Source: Candidatus Zipacnadia bacterium (GTDB lineage Bacteria; Armatimonadota; Zipacnadia; Zipacnadales; UBA5352). Taken from it: a stretch of DNA of 48,406 bases. Position numbers and translations under genes: made by a program. The stretch covers positions 1 to 48,406 of the forward strand of contig JALGUJ010000029.1 in NCBI GenBank assembly GCA_029820945.1, given 5' to 3'. The notes under the pieces were generated by a model, which had not been told where the DNA came from, did not search any database, and saw nothing but the letters and a program-made list of their open reading frames with translations. Positions 38,203-46,504 of this stretch are shown here, one piece after another. How positions within the stretch are numbered: the stretch's first letter is position 1; the number at the start of each line of letters is the position of its first letter.

Positions 38203-38219
38203 CCCCGCCGCGGGCGGGG
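38203..38219. other. Hairpin in the NUDIX/amidohydrolase divergent space
   Basis: CCCCGCC/GGCGGGG with a three-base loop. A weaker ACCTGC/GCAGGT inverted repeat lies just before it at 38181-38200. No clear promoter hexamers were found in the 148-base space. Confidence 0.3.
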
Positions 38220-38267
38220 AAACCGCCGCCGATGTCACAGGCGGGACGCTGAAGGGATGGATCTGCC

Positions 38268-39029
38268 ATGAGCGTCGAGCGCTCGGAGGGACCGCGGTGG
38301 ATCGACTGCAACGCCCGCATCGGCCGCTGGTCCAACCCGCAGCCCGAGCAGTTCACTGAGGCGGAGGGCCTGCTGGCCGAGTGGAACCGCGTCGGCATCG
38401 ACGGCGGGCTCGTCTACCACGCCTGGGCCTGGGAGTGGTCGCCGGGGCGGGGCAATGCGAAGCTGCTGGAGGAGATCGCCGGCGACCCGCGGCTGCGCCC
38501 GTGCTTGGTCGCGATCCCGCCGGCCACGCGGGAGATGGAGCCGCCCGCGGAGTTCGCCGCGCGCGTGAGGGAGCTGGGAGGCGCGGTGCGCATCTTCCCC
38601 GCCATGCACAACTGGCGGGTCACTGACTGGTGCGCGGGGGCGCTCTTCGAGGCGCTGGCCGACCGCGGCGTGCCGGTGCTGGTGGACATCAACGAGGTGG
38701 GCTGGGACGGCATCGCCGGGATGCTCGAGGCCCATCCGGGCATGCCCGTGATCGTGCTCAACTTCTACTACCGCTGTGACCGGTTCATCTTCCCGCTGAT
38801 GGAGAGGCACGAGGACCTGCATCTGGAGGCCAACACCTACGGGGTGTTCGAGGGCATCGAGATGGTCTGCGGGCGCTTCGGCGCCGAGCGGCTGGTGTTC
38901 GGGACGAACCTTCCCGAGCTGGAGGCGGGCGGGCCGATGGCGCTGATCGCCTACGCCGACATCTCCGATGAGGACAAGCAGAAGATCGCCGGCGGGAACC
39001 TGCTCCACCTGCTGGGCGAGGAAGAGTGA
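38268..39029 (+). CDS. Amidohydrolase-2-like protein lacking metal ligands
   Basis: A 253-residue TIM-barrel-like protein of the PF04909 type. The N-terminal D-x-H-x-H metal motif is replaced by Asp13-Cys-Asn15-Ala-Arg17. The usual G-T-D-x-P near the end is G-T-N-L-P, with Asn214 in place of the catalytic Asp. The C-terminal D-I-S-D-E-D-K-Q-K-I-A-G-G-N-L segment is otherwise normal for the family. It is probably non-hydrolytic, perhaps a partner of the next protein. Its stop overlaps the next start (GTGA). Confidence 0.8.
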   Translation: MSVERSEGPRWIDCNARIGRWSNPQPEQFTEAEGLLAEWNRVGIDGGLVYHAWAWEWSPGRGNAKLLEEIAGDPRLRPCLVAIPPATREMEPPAEFAARVRELGGAVRIFPAMHNWRVTDWCAGALFEALADRGVPVLVDINEVGWDGIAGMLEAHPGMPVIVLNFYYRCDRFIFPLMERHEDLHLEANTYGVFEGIEMVCGRFGAERLVFGTNLPELEAGGPMALIAYADISDEDKQKIAGGNLLHLLGEEE

Positions 39030-39838
39030 GCGAGATGACCATGAGCCTGCAGGAGCACGCAGTAACCGGAACGCCGCCGGACGACGTCTACATCGTGGAT
39101 GCGCATGCGCACATGGGCCCGTACTTCGCCTTCATGATCGGCGATGAGGGCTCGGCGGAGGCCATGGTGAGGTCGATGGACCGCCTGGGCATCGACGTTT
39201 CGATCCTCAGCCCGCACATCGCCATCACCTGTGACTACCGGGAGGGGAACCGGCAGGCCTACGAGGCGGCACGGCGGTTCCCGGGCCGCATCGTCCCCTT
39301 CGTGGTCGTCAACCCCAACTACCCGGTCGCGGAGATCGAGGCGGAGATCTCGCGCTGGCACGAGGACGGCGGGATAACGGCCTTCAAGCTCCACTCAAGG
39401 CTGCACAGCGCGACCTGCCTGGACGACGGTTACGCGCCGGCCTATGAGTACGCGAACGAGCACGGTCTGCCGATCCTGTCGCACTCATGGAACGGCGAGG
39501 GCGGCCCCGAGAAGGTCATCGAGACCCTCTCCGAGCGCTACGAGAACATCCAGTTCGTCAACGCGCACTCCTCGAGCGGGTGGGAGGTCATCGATCAGGC
39601 CTGCGACCTGGCCGAGCAGTTCGACCGCGTGCACCTCGACCTGACCGGCTCTCGGCTGGTCTACGGTGGCCTGGAGCGCATGGTGGCGAGAGTGGGCGCG
39701 GACCGCATCCTGTGGGGCACGGACAACCCCTTCATCGATCCGCGGCCGGGCCTGGGCCGGATGCTCTGCGCCCAGGTGAGCGATGATGACAAGCGCAAGA
39801 TGCTGGGGCTCAACGCGAAGGAGCTGTACCGTCTCTGA
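39026..39838 (+). CDS. Amidohydrolase-2 family metal-dependent hydrolase
   Basis: A 270-residue PF04909-type enzyme with D-A-H-A-H-M-G (His27 and His29), K-L-H in F-K-L-H-S-R, S-H-S-W-N, V-N-A-H-S-S and the catalytic Asp233 in W-G-T-D-N-P. The metal site therefore looks complete. The start is GTG overlapping the previous stop, so the two subunits are translationally coupled. Family members hydrolyse or decarboxylate small cyclic or acyl compounds. The substrate cannot be named. Confidence 0.87.
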   Translation: MSEMTMSLQEHAVTGTPPDDVYIVDAHAHMGPYFAFMIGDEGSAEAMVRSMDRLGIDVSILSPHIAITCDYREGNRQAYEAARRFPGRIVPFVVVNPNYPVAEIEAEISRWHEDGGITAFKLHSRLHSATCLDDGYAPAYEYANEHGLPILSHSWNGEGGPEKVIETLSERYENIQFVNAHSSSGWEVIDQACDLAEQFDRVHLDLTGSRLVYGGLERMVARVGADRILWGTDNPFIDPRPGLGRMLCAQVSDDDKRKMLGLNAKELYRL

Positions 39839-39909
39839 GAAGCGGGTGCGCATGGTGGGGCGGGCCGTGGCAGGGAAGGCGCGTGGCGGGACGAGGAGGA
39901 GTGAGGGCC

Positions 39910-40127
39910 ATGGACACCTTCGAGGCGATCCGGGGGCGCTGGAGGCCTTCGTCGAGCGCCGTCCCGACGTCACGATCATCGACGCGATCCTCGGCGAGGT
40001 CAGCGGCTACGAGCTGGCCCGGGAGATCGGCGGGGCGGTCGAGGCGCACGGCGGCCACCTGTGGGCGGACGGCGAACCGGGCGAGGGCAGCTCGTTCTGC
40101 TTCACAGTCCCCAACGCCGAGGAGTAG
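39910..40127 (+). pseudogene. Remnant of a two-component protein: receiver fragment joined to histidine-kinase end
   Basis: From ATG 39910 the frame reads M-D-T-F-E-A-I-R-G. A shift near 39934 leads into A-L-E-A-F-V-E-R-R-P-D-V-T-I-I-D and G-Y-E-L-A-R-E-I, which resemble a receiver domain around its phospho-acceptor Asp. It then continues directly into V-E-A-H-G-G-H-L-W-A-D-G-E-P-G-E-G-S-S-F, the G2 end of a histidine-kinase ATPase domain, before the stop. Most of both domains is missing, so this is decayed DNA after an internal deletion. It fills the 352-base gap between the amidohydrolase and the second URO-D gene. Confidence 0.7.
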
Positions 40128-40190
40128 CGCGCGGTCGGGTCTCGTCGCCCCTTGCGGCTGGGGGCCGCCGATTCGCGACTGCGGTCGCCG

Positions 40191-41258
40191 TCACGGCAGG
40201 CGCAGCGGATAGTTGCCGTAGCGGACCATCAGCTCGCGCACCAGCTTCATAGTCGCCACGGAGATGTCCGGGCCCACCGAGTGTGTGCCGATCACCAGTC
40301 CGCCGCCCTGGCCCGAGCTGAGCACGTCGAGCACGTGCCTGCGCACCTCGTCGGGGTCGCCGCAGGGCAGGATGATGGCGTTGTCCAGCCCGCCAAGCAG
40401 GGCCAGCCGGTCGCCGTAGCGCTCGCGGAGCCTCACCGGGTCGAGGCCGGTGTGATACTCCACCGGGTTGATGCCGTCGAAGCCCAGGTCGATGAAGAGG
40501 TCGAGCAGCGGGCCAATGTTGCCGTCGCTGTGCATGATGACCTTTGCGGCGCCGGCATCCTTGAAGGCCTCGACCATGTAGTGCCACGCCGGGGCGAGAA
40601 TCCGCTCGGCGGTCGCCGGCGAGAACATGGGGCCCTTGGTTGCCGCCATGTCGTCGAAGATCCACACGCCGGTATCGTAGAGATCCCAGCGCCGCAGCTC
40701 CTCCAGGCCGATCTGCGTGATGTGCCGGGCGGTGCGCATGACCATCTCGGCGGCCATCGGCGGGTCGGCGGCGAGGTCCATCAGCCACTGCTCCTCGCCG
40801 CGCATGAAGCCGGTGCGGATGAAGGGCCCACCGACCTTGGCGAAGACGGCGTAGCGCCGTTTGCGCTCCTCGATCACCGCGTCGATGCGCTGGTAGCGCG
40901 AGTCCAGATCGGGGGGCTCGAAATCGCCGTGGCGAAGCGCCCCGTCCTCGGTGTAGGCGACCTCTATCTGCTCGAAGAACGATGCGCCCTCCCGCGTGCG
41001 CTTCACCTGCCCCCAGCCGTCGCGATGGAGCGCATAGTCACCATCCTGACCCAGCTCGCCGGCCAGGCTGGGGTAGGGCGTCTCATCGCCGACCGCGATC
41101 CAGATGTCAACCATGAAGTGGTCCTCGATCGGCTGGTCGGCATCGGCGTGCTGCTCCCAGACCTCTCGGAACTCGCTCCAGAAGCCCATCGGCGCCACCG
41201 GCACCCGGTCGGGCTCGCGGAAGTCCAGCGCGATCATCACGCGCTCCTGTGAGGTCAT
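40191..41258 (-). CDS. URO-D-family protein without the zinc Cys
   Basis: A 355-residue URO-D-fold protein starting M-T-S-Q-E-R-V-M-I-A-L-D-F. The motif after the central strand is I-M-H-S-D-G-N, which lacks the H-x-C pattern of the first URO-D protein. L-L-G-G-L-D-N follows at the expected place. These 'HSDGN' members are common in uncultured bacteria and are presumed methyltransferase-like or carbohydrate-linked, with no proven reaction. The ATG at 41258 has GGAG ten bases upstream. It is transcribed away from lptF and stands alone. Confidence 0.83.
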   Translation of the reverse strand: MTSQERVMIALDFREPDRVPVAPMGFWSEFREVWEQHADADQPIEDHFMVDIWIAVGDETPYPSLAGELGQDGDYALHRDGWGQVKRTREGASFFEQIEVAYTEDGALRHGDFEPPDLDSRYQRIDAVIEERKRRYAVFAKVGGPFIRTGFMRGEEQWLMDLAADPPMAAEMVMRTARHITQIGLEELRRWDLYDTGVWIFDDMAATKGPMFSPATAERILAPAWHYMVEAFKDAGAAKVIMHSDGNIGPLLDLFIDLGFDGINPVEYHTGLDPVRLRERYGDRLALLGGLDNAIILPCGDPDEVRRHVLDVLSSGQGGGLVIGTHSVGPDISVATMKLVRELMVRYGNYPLRLP

Positions 41259-41519
41259 AGGACATCGCTCCGCGGCGCCTGGTGCATGACCGTTGCAGCT
41301 TCGCCACCGGCGGCCCATGACCTGCCTGTTGAGGCGGCCACGGAGGTATCCGGCGGGCGGCGGACGAACCTTCAGGCGGCCGGGGCCGTCAGGCTCCGGC
41401 CGTCTATGTCCCGCGCAGTCGTCGCGGAGACTGACTGCTTCGCCGCTGAGGCACGGGGGAACATTTGGGCTGCTGAGGGCCTCAAAAGGCCATGCGGCGC
41501 CCCGGTGCCGCACCCGATC

Positions 41520-42593
41520 ATGCGAATCGCCGACAGATACGTGCTCGTCGAGGCCCTGGGGCCGTTCGCCGTCTCGCTGGCGGCGTTCGTCGTGCTCATC
41601 ACCGGCCACATGCTGTTCAACGTGGTCGAGGTGATCGTGGAGCACGGTGTGCCGCTGCCGTCGGTGCTGCGCTTCGTCGCGCTGCAGGTGCCGGGTGCTG
41701 CGGTCATGGCGCTGCCGGTGAGCACCCTCATGGGCTGCTCGCTGGCGGTGAACCGGCTGGCATCGGACAACGAGGTGGTGGCGATGCGCGTCGGCGGCGT
41801 GGGGCTCGGGCGCATTCTGGTGCCGATGTGGCTGATGGGCCTGCTGGCAAGCGGCGTGACTCTGGCGGTCAGCGAGGGCGCGGTGCCGTGGTCGCGCCGG
41901 CAGGCTGAGGAGCTGGTGCGCGAGATGGTGCTGCGCCGCCAATCGCTGGCCTTCGAGCCGGGCAAGTTCACCGACACGGGCCAGGGGATCGCGGTGTTCG
42001 TAGGCGAGAGCAGCCCCAACCGGGGCGAGCTGCGCGACGTGATGGTCTTCCAGAAGCAGCCCGACGACGTGCCCATGGTGTTCTGGGCCCGGCGCGCGGT
42101 CTTCCGCGGCGAGCGGCTCTACCCGATGGACGCCGACCTGTACTACTTCGACGGCACGGGTCTGACCACGCTGCACAGCGCGGGGATGGAGGTCGATCTG
42201 CGGCAGGTCGCCGCCGGGCCGTCGGGCGTGCACGGGACCCTGGGCCTGTCCGAGATGTCGCTGCGCGAGCTTGCCGAAGAGCGCGACCGGCTTGAGGCGA
42301 CGCGTGAGGGAGCCGGTCGATCGTACGCCATGGAGATGCAGTCGCGACTGGCGATGGCCGCCTCCTGCCTGGTGTTCGCGGTGATCGCGGGGCCGGTGAC
42401 CCTGCGCTTCGCGCGCGGCCAGAGTCTGGTCGGCATCATGGCCGCGCTGATCATCACATTCGTGTACTTCCTGGTCATGATCTGGACCAGGACGCTCGGC
42501 GAGGGCGGCGTGCTGCCGGTGCCCGTGGCCGCCTGGGCGCAGAATGCACTCTTCATCGCGGCGGCCGCACTCGGCCTGCACCGGCTTCGGTGA
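41520..42593 (+). CDS. LptF/LptG-family (YjgP/YjgQ) lipopolysaccharide-export permease
   Basis: A 357-residue protein. It has three N-terminal membrane segments after M-R-I-A-D-R-Y and a periplasmic jelly-roll region (about 130-250, with V-M-V-F-Q-K-Q). Three C-terminal segments end L-H-R-L. L-P-V-S-T-L-M-G near residue 63 and the R-L-A-S-D-N-E-V-V-A-M-R block are characteristic. One permease gene is present rather than the F plus G pair, so it may act as a homodimer or pair with one elsewhere. ATG 41520 lacks a clear ribosome site; GTG 41505 is an alternative. lptD-like starts 22 bases after its stop. Confidence 0.9.
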   Translation: MRIADRYVLVEALGPFAVSLAAFVVLITGHMLFNVVEVIVEHGVPLPSVLRFVALQVPGAAVMALPVSTLMGCSLAVNRLASDNEVVAMRVGGVGLGRILVPMWLMGLLASGVTLAVSEGAVPWSRRQAEELVREMVLRRQSLAFEPGKFTDTGQGIAVFVGESSPNRGELRDVMVFQKQPDDVPMVFWARRAVFRGERLYPMDADLYYFDGTGLTTLHSAGMEVDLRQVAAGPSGVHGTLGLSEMSLRELAEERDRLEATREGAGRSYAMEMQSRLAMAASCLVFAVIAGPVTLRFARGQSLVGIMAALIITFVYFLVMIWTRTLGEGGVLPVPVAAWAQNALFIAAAALGLHRLR

Positions 42594-42615
42594 GCGTGGC
42601 GTTCCGGAGCGACCG

Positions 42616-44985
42616 ATGAGGACAAGGCTGCGCACGATTGCCGGGCTGCTGCTCGCGGTGGCGATCTCGGCCGCCGCGGTGGCGGATTCGCAGGTCCGAC
42701 CCGGCATGGTCCAGCGCGGCTACCTCGCGCAGGCCGAGCCGCCCGTCGCCGAGCCGCGCACCACCGTCCCGGCGGCGCCCGCCGGCGAGGAGCCGGCCGG
42801 CGACGAGCCACCCTCCGACGATACGTCCACCCCGGCCGACCGGCCCGCTCCCGAGGGCGAGGCGGCATCTGACGCCGCCGAGGCGGACTGGCGGCCAGAG
42901 GCCGGCGGCGACAGCATTCTCATCGACGCCGACGAGGTCTACTACCACGGCGGCGCGACGGTGGCCGAGGGCAACGTGACCGTGCGCTACCGGGACATCA
43001 CGATCACTGCCGACAGCGCCGAGATCGACGAGGACGGCGTCTGGGGGCAGTTCCGCGGCAACGTCACCATCACCCGCGGGGAGCTGGAGACGCACGCGGA
43101 GCTGATTCGCGTCAACCTCGACACCGAAGAGTGGGAGGTCATCGGCCCCCGGAGCACCCTCGAGCCCATCTACTTCGAGCGCGGGGTGGCCGAGCCCATC
43201 TACGTGCGCGCCCAACGCGTGAGCGGCACGGGCGACGAGCGCGAGGTCGATGCCTTCGACGGCCTGGCCACGAGCTGCGACCGCGAGTACCCGCACTACG
43301 GCCTCTACTCCGACCACATCCGCATCATCGGGGACGAGACCCTGGTGCTGGAGCGCCCGCGGCTGTCGCTGATGGGCACGACGATCCTGCGCATCCCCTG
43401 GGACCTGGTGCTCAATCAGCGCAGCCGCAACAACCGGCTCTTCCCCGAGTTCGGCCAGAACAGCGTGGAGGGCTTCTACGCCAAGCTCGCCTACCTGTAC
43501 CTGACGGGCAGCACGATGAACAGCTACGTGAAGCTGCACCTGACGGAGAAGCGCGGCATCGGCTTCGGCGCCGATCACTACTTCCGCACCGGGCCGCACA
43601 GCGGCGAGGTCTCGTTGTTCCTCCAGCCGGAGGAGGGCTCGGTGAGCGGCCGGGCGCGGCACGCCTGGGAGATCTCCGAGGGCCTCAGCTCCAACCTGAA
43701 CGTGAGTCTGCAGGAGAACGCCGGGTACTGGGGGGCCTCGCGCTCCCTGAACGGGAACCTGAACCTGCGGCACCGGGGCGAGGCCTCGACGAGCACGCTG
43801 GGGGTAGACCATTCCGTCACCGACAGCACGTACTCGTCGAGCACGCGCACGACCACGAACCTCAGCCACCACCAGCGCCTGGGCGACGACGCAGGCTGGG
43901 ACCTGCGCGCGACGCTCCGGCGGTCCGACTACGGTGAGGACCGGCCCGTGCAGGAGATCCTCGACGCGGACTTCCAGTTCCAGCAGCAGGCGAGCGCCTT
44001 CGACTGGGCCCTGGCGGCGGCGAGGGAGTGGTACTTCGAGGGCGAGGACCGGCGCAGCTTCGGTCTGGAGAAGCTGCCGGAGATCGTCATCAACACCGAC
44101 AGCCGGCGGCTGGGCGACTGGCAGCTCTTCGACCGTGTGCCGGTGCGCGCCAAGCTCACCGCCGGCCACCTGGTCCAGTATCCCGAAGAGGACGAAGTCT
44201 CGATGGCGGCCATCGAGACGAATCTCGGTGGCGGGCGCACGCAGCTTGGTGATAGCACCTCGATGACCATCACGGGCGGCTTCGACCAGGCCTTCTACGA
44301 CGACGGCTCGGCGCGCTACCGGGTGGGCGGCAACCTGGACCTCACCAGCGACTTCGGTGCCGGCTGGAACGGGCGAGTCTCGCACCGCTACTCCTCGGTG
44401 GACGGCTACTCGCCGCTGCGCCGCGACTACGCCGGGCGCTACCAGAACACCTCGCTGGCGATCGTGCAGCAGTCGCCCGACCGCTCGCGCCTCGAGCTGA
44501 CCGGGGGCTATGACTTCGTTGAGGACCGCTGGCAGGAGCTGCGGCTGCGCGGCTGGCTGGCCGCCACGGGCCGCGACCGCGTCGAGCTGGTGGCCGGCTA
44601 CGCGCTACACGACTCGCTGTGGCGGCCGGTCCAGTTCCGCTGGACGCACGCCGCGCCCTGGGACATCTACCTGGCCCTGTCCTCGCGCTACGACATCAAG
44701 GACGGGAAGTTCACCGACGCCGACCTGGAGTTCGACTGGCGTGTCAGCGACAAGTGGCGGCTGGAGGGCATCACCACCTACAGCGGCTACCGCGACGAGC
44801 TCGACCAGCTCAACCTGCGCCTCACTCGCGACCTGCACTGCTGGGTCGCGAACCTGACCTACAACATGGAGATGGACGAGATCCGCCTGAACCTGGGCAT
44901 CAAGGCCTTCCCCTTCGAGGACCGGGACTGGACGCTCGGGCGCGGCGGCGCGCGGCTGGGCAGCTACGGGCAGTACTACTACTGA
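42616..44985 (+). CDS. LptD/OstA-like outer-membrane assembly protein
   Basis: A 789-residue protein. A signal peptide (about 1-24) is followed by a Pro/Ala/Asp-rich stretch and then an OstA/LptA-type domain (A-D-E-V-Y-Y-H-G-G-A-T-V-A-E-G-N-V-T, D-S-A-E-I-D-E-D-G). From about residue 300 many alternating aromatic strands suggest a large beta-barrel ending in Y-Y-Y, a plausible outer-membrane terminal strand. Direct coupling to the LptF-like permease supports LPS or related glycolipid delivery. It shows that this is a two-membrane cell. Confidence 0.88.
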   Translation: MRTRLRTIAGLLLAVAISAAAVADSQVRPGMVQRGYLAQAEPPVAEPRTTVPAAPAGEEPAGDEPPSDDTSTPADRPAPEGEAASDAAEADWRPEAGGDSILIDADEVYYHGGATVAEGNVTVRYRDITITADSAEIDEDGVWGQFRGNVTITRGELETHAELIRVNLDTEEWEVIGPRSTLEPIYFERGVAEPIYVRAQRVSGTGDEREVDAFDGLATSCDREYPHYGLYSDHIRIIGDETLVLERPRLSLMGTTILRIPWDLVLNQRSRNNRLFPEFGQNSVEGFYAKLAYLYLTGSTMNSYVKLHLTEKRGIGFGADHYFRTGPHSGEVSLFLQPEEGSVSGRARHAWEISEGLSSNLNVSLQENAGYWGASRSLNGNLNLRHRGEASTSTLGVDHSVTDSTYSSSTRTTTNLSHHQRLGDDAGWDLRATLRRSDYGEDRPVQEILDADFQFQQQASAFDWALAAAREWYFEGEDRRSFGLEKLPEIVINTDSRRLGDWQLFDRVPVRAKLTAGHLVQYPEEDEVSMAAIETNLGGGRTQLGDSTSMTITGGFDQAFYDDGSARYRVGGNLDLTSDFGAGWNGRVSHRYSSVDGYSPLRRDYAGRYQNTSLAIVQQSPDRSRLELTGGYDFVEDRWQELRLRGWLAATGRDRVELVAGYALHDSLWRPVQFRWTHAAPWDIYLALSSRYDIKDGKFTDADLEFDWRVSDKWRLEGITTYSGYRDELDQLNLRLTRDLHCWVANLTYNMEMDEIRLNLGIKAFPFEDRDWTLGRGGARLGSYGQYYY

Positions 44986-45116
44986 GCGGGAGGCTGGGCG
45001 TGTAACGCGGCAGGCAGGCGGCCGGTGGCAGCGGCCGGTCTGAGGCTGCCAGTTGCGCTCTCCGCAGGTCTCGGACCTCTCCGCAGGAAAATGGTAGCCC
45101 GGAGGTGATCGGTGCC

Positions 45117-45479
45117 ATGCGCAGCCGCCGCGCCGTGACGATGCTCCTCGCCGCCAGCCTTCTCGCTCTGCGGGGCGCCGCCTTCGCCCAATGTAGCTAC
45201 GACCGCGAGGCCGGGGTCGTAACCAACGGCCTCATCACGCTCACGCTGCCCGCCGTGGGCGACCAATGCCACGTCGAGATCGCGCATCAGGGCGAGGTGC
45301 TGTCGGGCCGGCAGTGGTACTACTGCACCTCCGGCGACATGCAGGCCGCCGGGGAGCGCGGCTTCCGGTCCTCCGGCCCGGTCACCGCCATTGAGGCCGT
45401 CGAGGATACGCCCCAGCGCATCGAGGTGCGGCTCACTTGGTGTACGGCGCGAGTCCCTGCAGGCGCATCTGCACGGTGA
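45117..45479 (+). pseudogene. Truncated secreted protein gene
   Basis: A perfect ribosome site (GGAGGTGATC at 45101-45110) and a signal peptide (M-R-S-R-R-A-V-T-M-L-L-A-A-S-L-L-A-L) precede a beta-rich start that reads L-T-L-P-A-V-G-D-Q-C-H-V-E-I and I-E-V-R-L-T-W. The frame then runs into the antisense of the SMP-30 gene, whose stop is at 45433, and ends 44 bases later. The last dozen residues are therefore not native. A larger secreted enzyme, perhaps carbohydrate-active, has probably lost everything after about residue 105. The initiation signals are intact, so the stub may still be made. Confidence 0.6.
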
Positions 45480-46317
45480 AGACCGACCCGCGCGCGGTGA
45501 TGAACAGCGTCTGGAGGTCCGGACCCGCGAAGCACATGTTCGTCGGGCGGACGGGCACCTCGATGCGCTCGATCAGCTCGCCCGCCGGGCTGAAGGCGAG
45601 CACCGCATCGGTCGCGAGGTAGACGTTGCCCTCCGCGTCGATGGTCATCCCGTCGCCGCCGAACTCCACGAAGAGAGCGCGCTCGGTGAGCGCGCCGTTC
45701 TCGCCAACGGTGAACCGCCAGGTCTTCGCACCGGCGTGATCGGTGATGTAGAGCGTGCGCCCGTCCGCAGTGCCGATCAGCCCATTCGGCTTCGTCATGT
45801 CGTCAACGACGCGCACGACCGTGCCACCGTCCGGCGGGATGTAGTAGACGTGCTCGCCGTCCTGCGCGAGGTCGCCACGACCGTAGAGCGGGTCGGTGAA
45901 GTAGACGCCGCCACCGGGCGCGACCCAGACGTCGTTGGGCGCGTTGAAGCGCTTCCCGTCGTACTCGTCCGCGAGCACCGCAAGCTCGCCGTCCGGGGCC
46001 ACGGAGGTCATGCGGCCGTTCCCGCTCTCGCAGACGACGAGGTTGCCCGCGAGGTCGAAGTAGAGACCGTTCGCGCCACCGGTCTGCTCGCTGATGAGCG
46101 TCACGCCGCCGCCGGGCGTCCAGCGGTACCTGCGGCTGGCCCGCACATCGCTGAACACGACGCCGCCGTCCGCGTCACACGCCGGGCCCTCGGTGAACTG
46201 GAAGCCGTCCTGCACCAGCACGGGCTCGGAGCCCTCGGCCACGACAGCCTCGCCCTGGGCGCCCGCCATCATCGCGGAAAGCAGCAGCAGTCCGACAACC
46301 GCGACCGCGGTCTGCAT
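45433..46317 (-). CDS. Secreted SMP-30/gluconolactonase-family protein
   Basis: A 294-residue six-bladed beta-propeller protein. The signal peptide is M-Q-T-A-V-A-V-V-G-L-L-L-L-S-A-M-M-A-G-A. Family motifs include F-T-E-G-P-A in the first blade, A-P-N-D-V-W-V-A and F-T-D-P in the middle, K-P-N-G-L and G-D-G-M-T-I-D later, and R-P-T-N-M-C-F near the end. It is likely a Ca2+-dependent sugar lactonase acting in the periplasm. The ATG at 46317 has CAGGAGCG upstream. Its 3' end overlaps the truncated gene on the other strand. Confidence 0.88.
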   Translation of the reverse strand: MQTAVAVVGLLLLSAMMAGAQGEAVVAEGSEPVLVQDGFQFTEGPACDADGGVVFSDVRASRRYRWTPGGGVTLISEQTGGANGLYFDLAGNLVVCESGNGRMTSVAPDGELAVLADEYDGKRFNAPNDVWVAPGGGVYFTDPLYGRGDLAQDGEHVYYIPPDGGTVVRVVDDMTKPNGLIGTADGRTLYITDHAGAKTWRFTVGENGALTERALFVEFGGDGMTIDAEGNVYLATDAVLAFSPAGELIERIEVPVRPTNMCFAGPDLQTLFITARGSVFTVQMRLQGLAPYTK

Positions 46318-46404
46318 GATCGACCACGCTCCTGTCACTCTCGTCACCGACCGTCGATAGCAGGTTCAGCGGCGATGAGGCGGGGGCCTGCAGATCACCC
46401 CGTG

Positions 46405-46426
46405 GCACGGGCGTCCACGCCCGTGC
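46405..46426. repeat. Palindrome (GCACGGGCGT / ACGCCCGTGC)
   Basis: Ten-bp arms around two bases, upstream of the SMP-30 gene and downstream of the sulfatase. It shares its core arms with 17236-17254. Confidence 0.5.
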
Positions 46427-46461
46427 ATCGTTGTCCTCAATCCGTTCCCGTAAGTCGCTCT

Positions 46462-46490
46462 CCCCCTCGCGGCCATCCCGGGCGAGGGGG
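46462..46490 (-). terminator. Hairpin after the sulfatase gene
   Basis: Nine-bp perfect stem (CCCCCTCGC / GCGAGGGGG) with an 11-base loop, 14 bases past the sulfatase stop. No T-tract follows. Confidence 0.5.
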
Positions 46491-46504
46491 CGCTGCTGGC
46501 GCGG

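Noticed and set aside
39096-39113. Palindromic ATGCGCATGCGCA resembling the island operator
   Set aside because: It lies inside the amidohydrolase gene and encodes the metal motif D-A-H-A-H-M; the spacing does not fit the 5-6-5 dyad.
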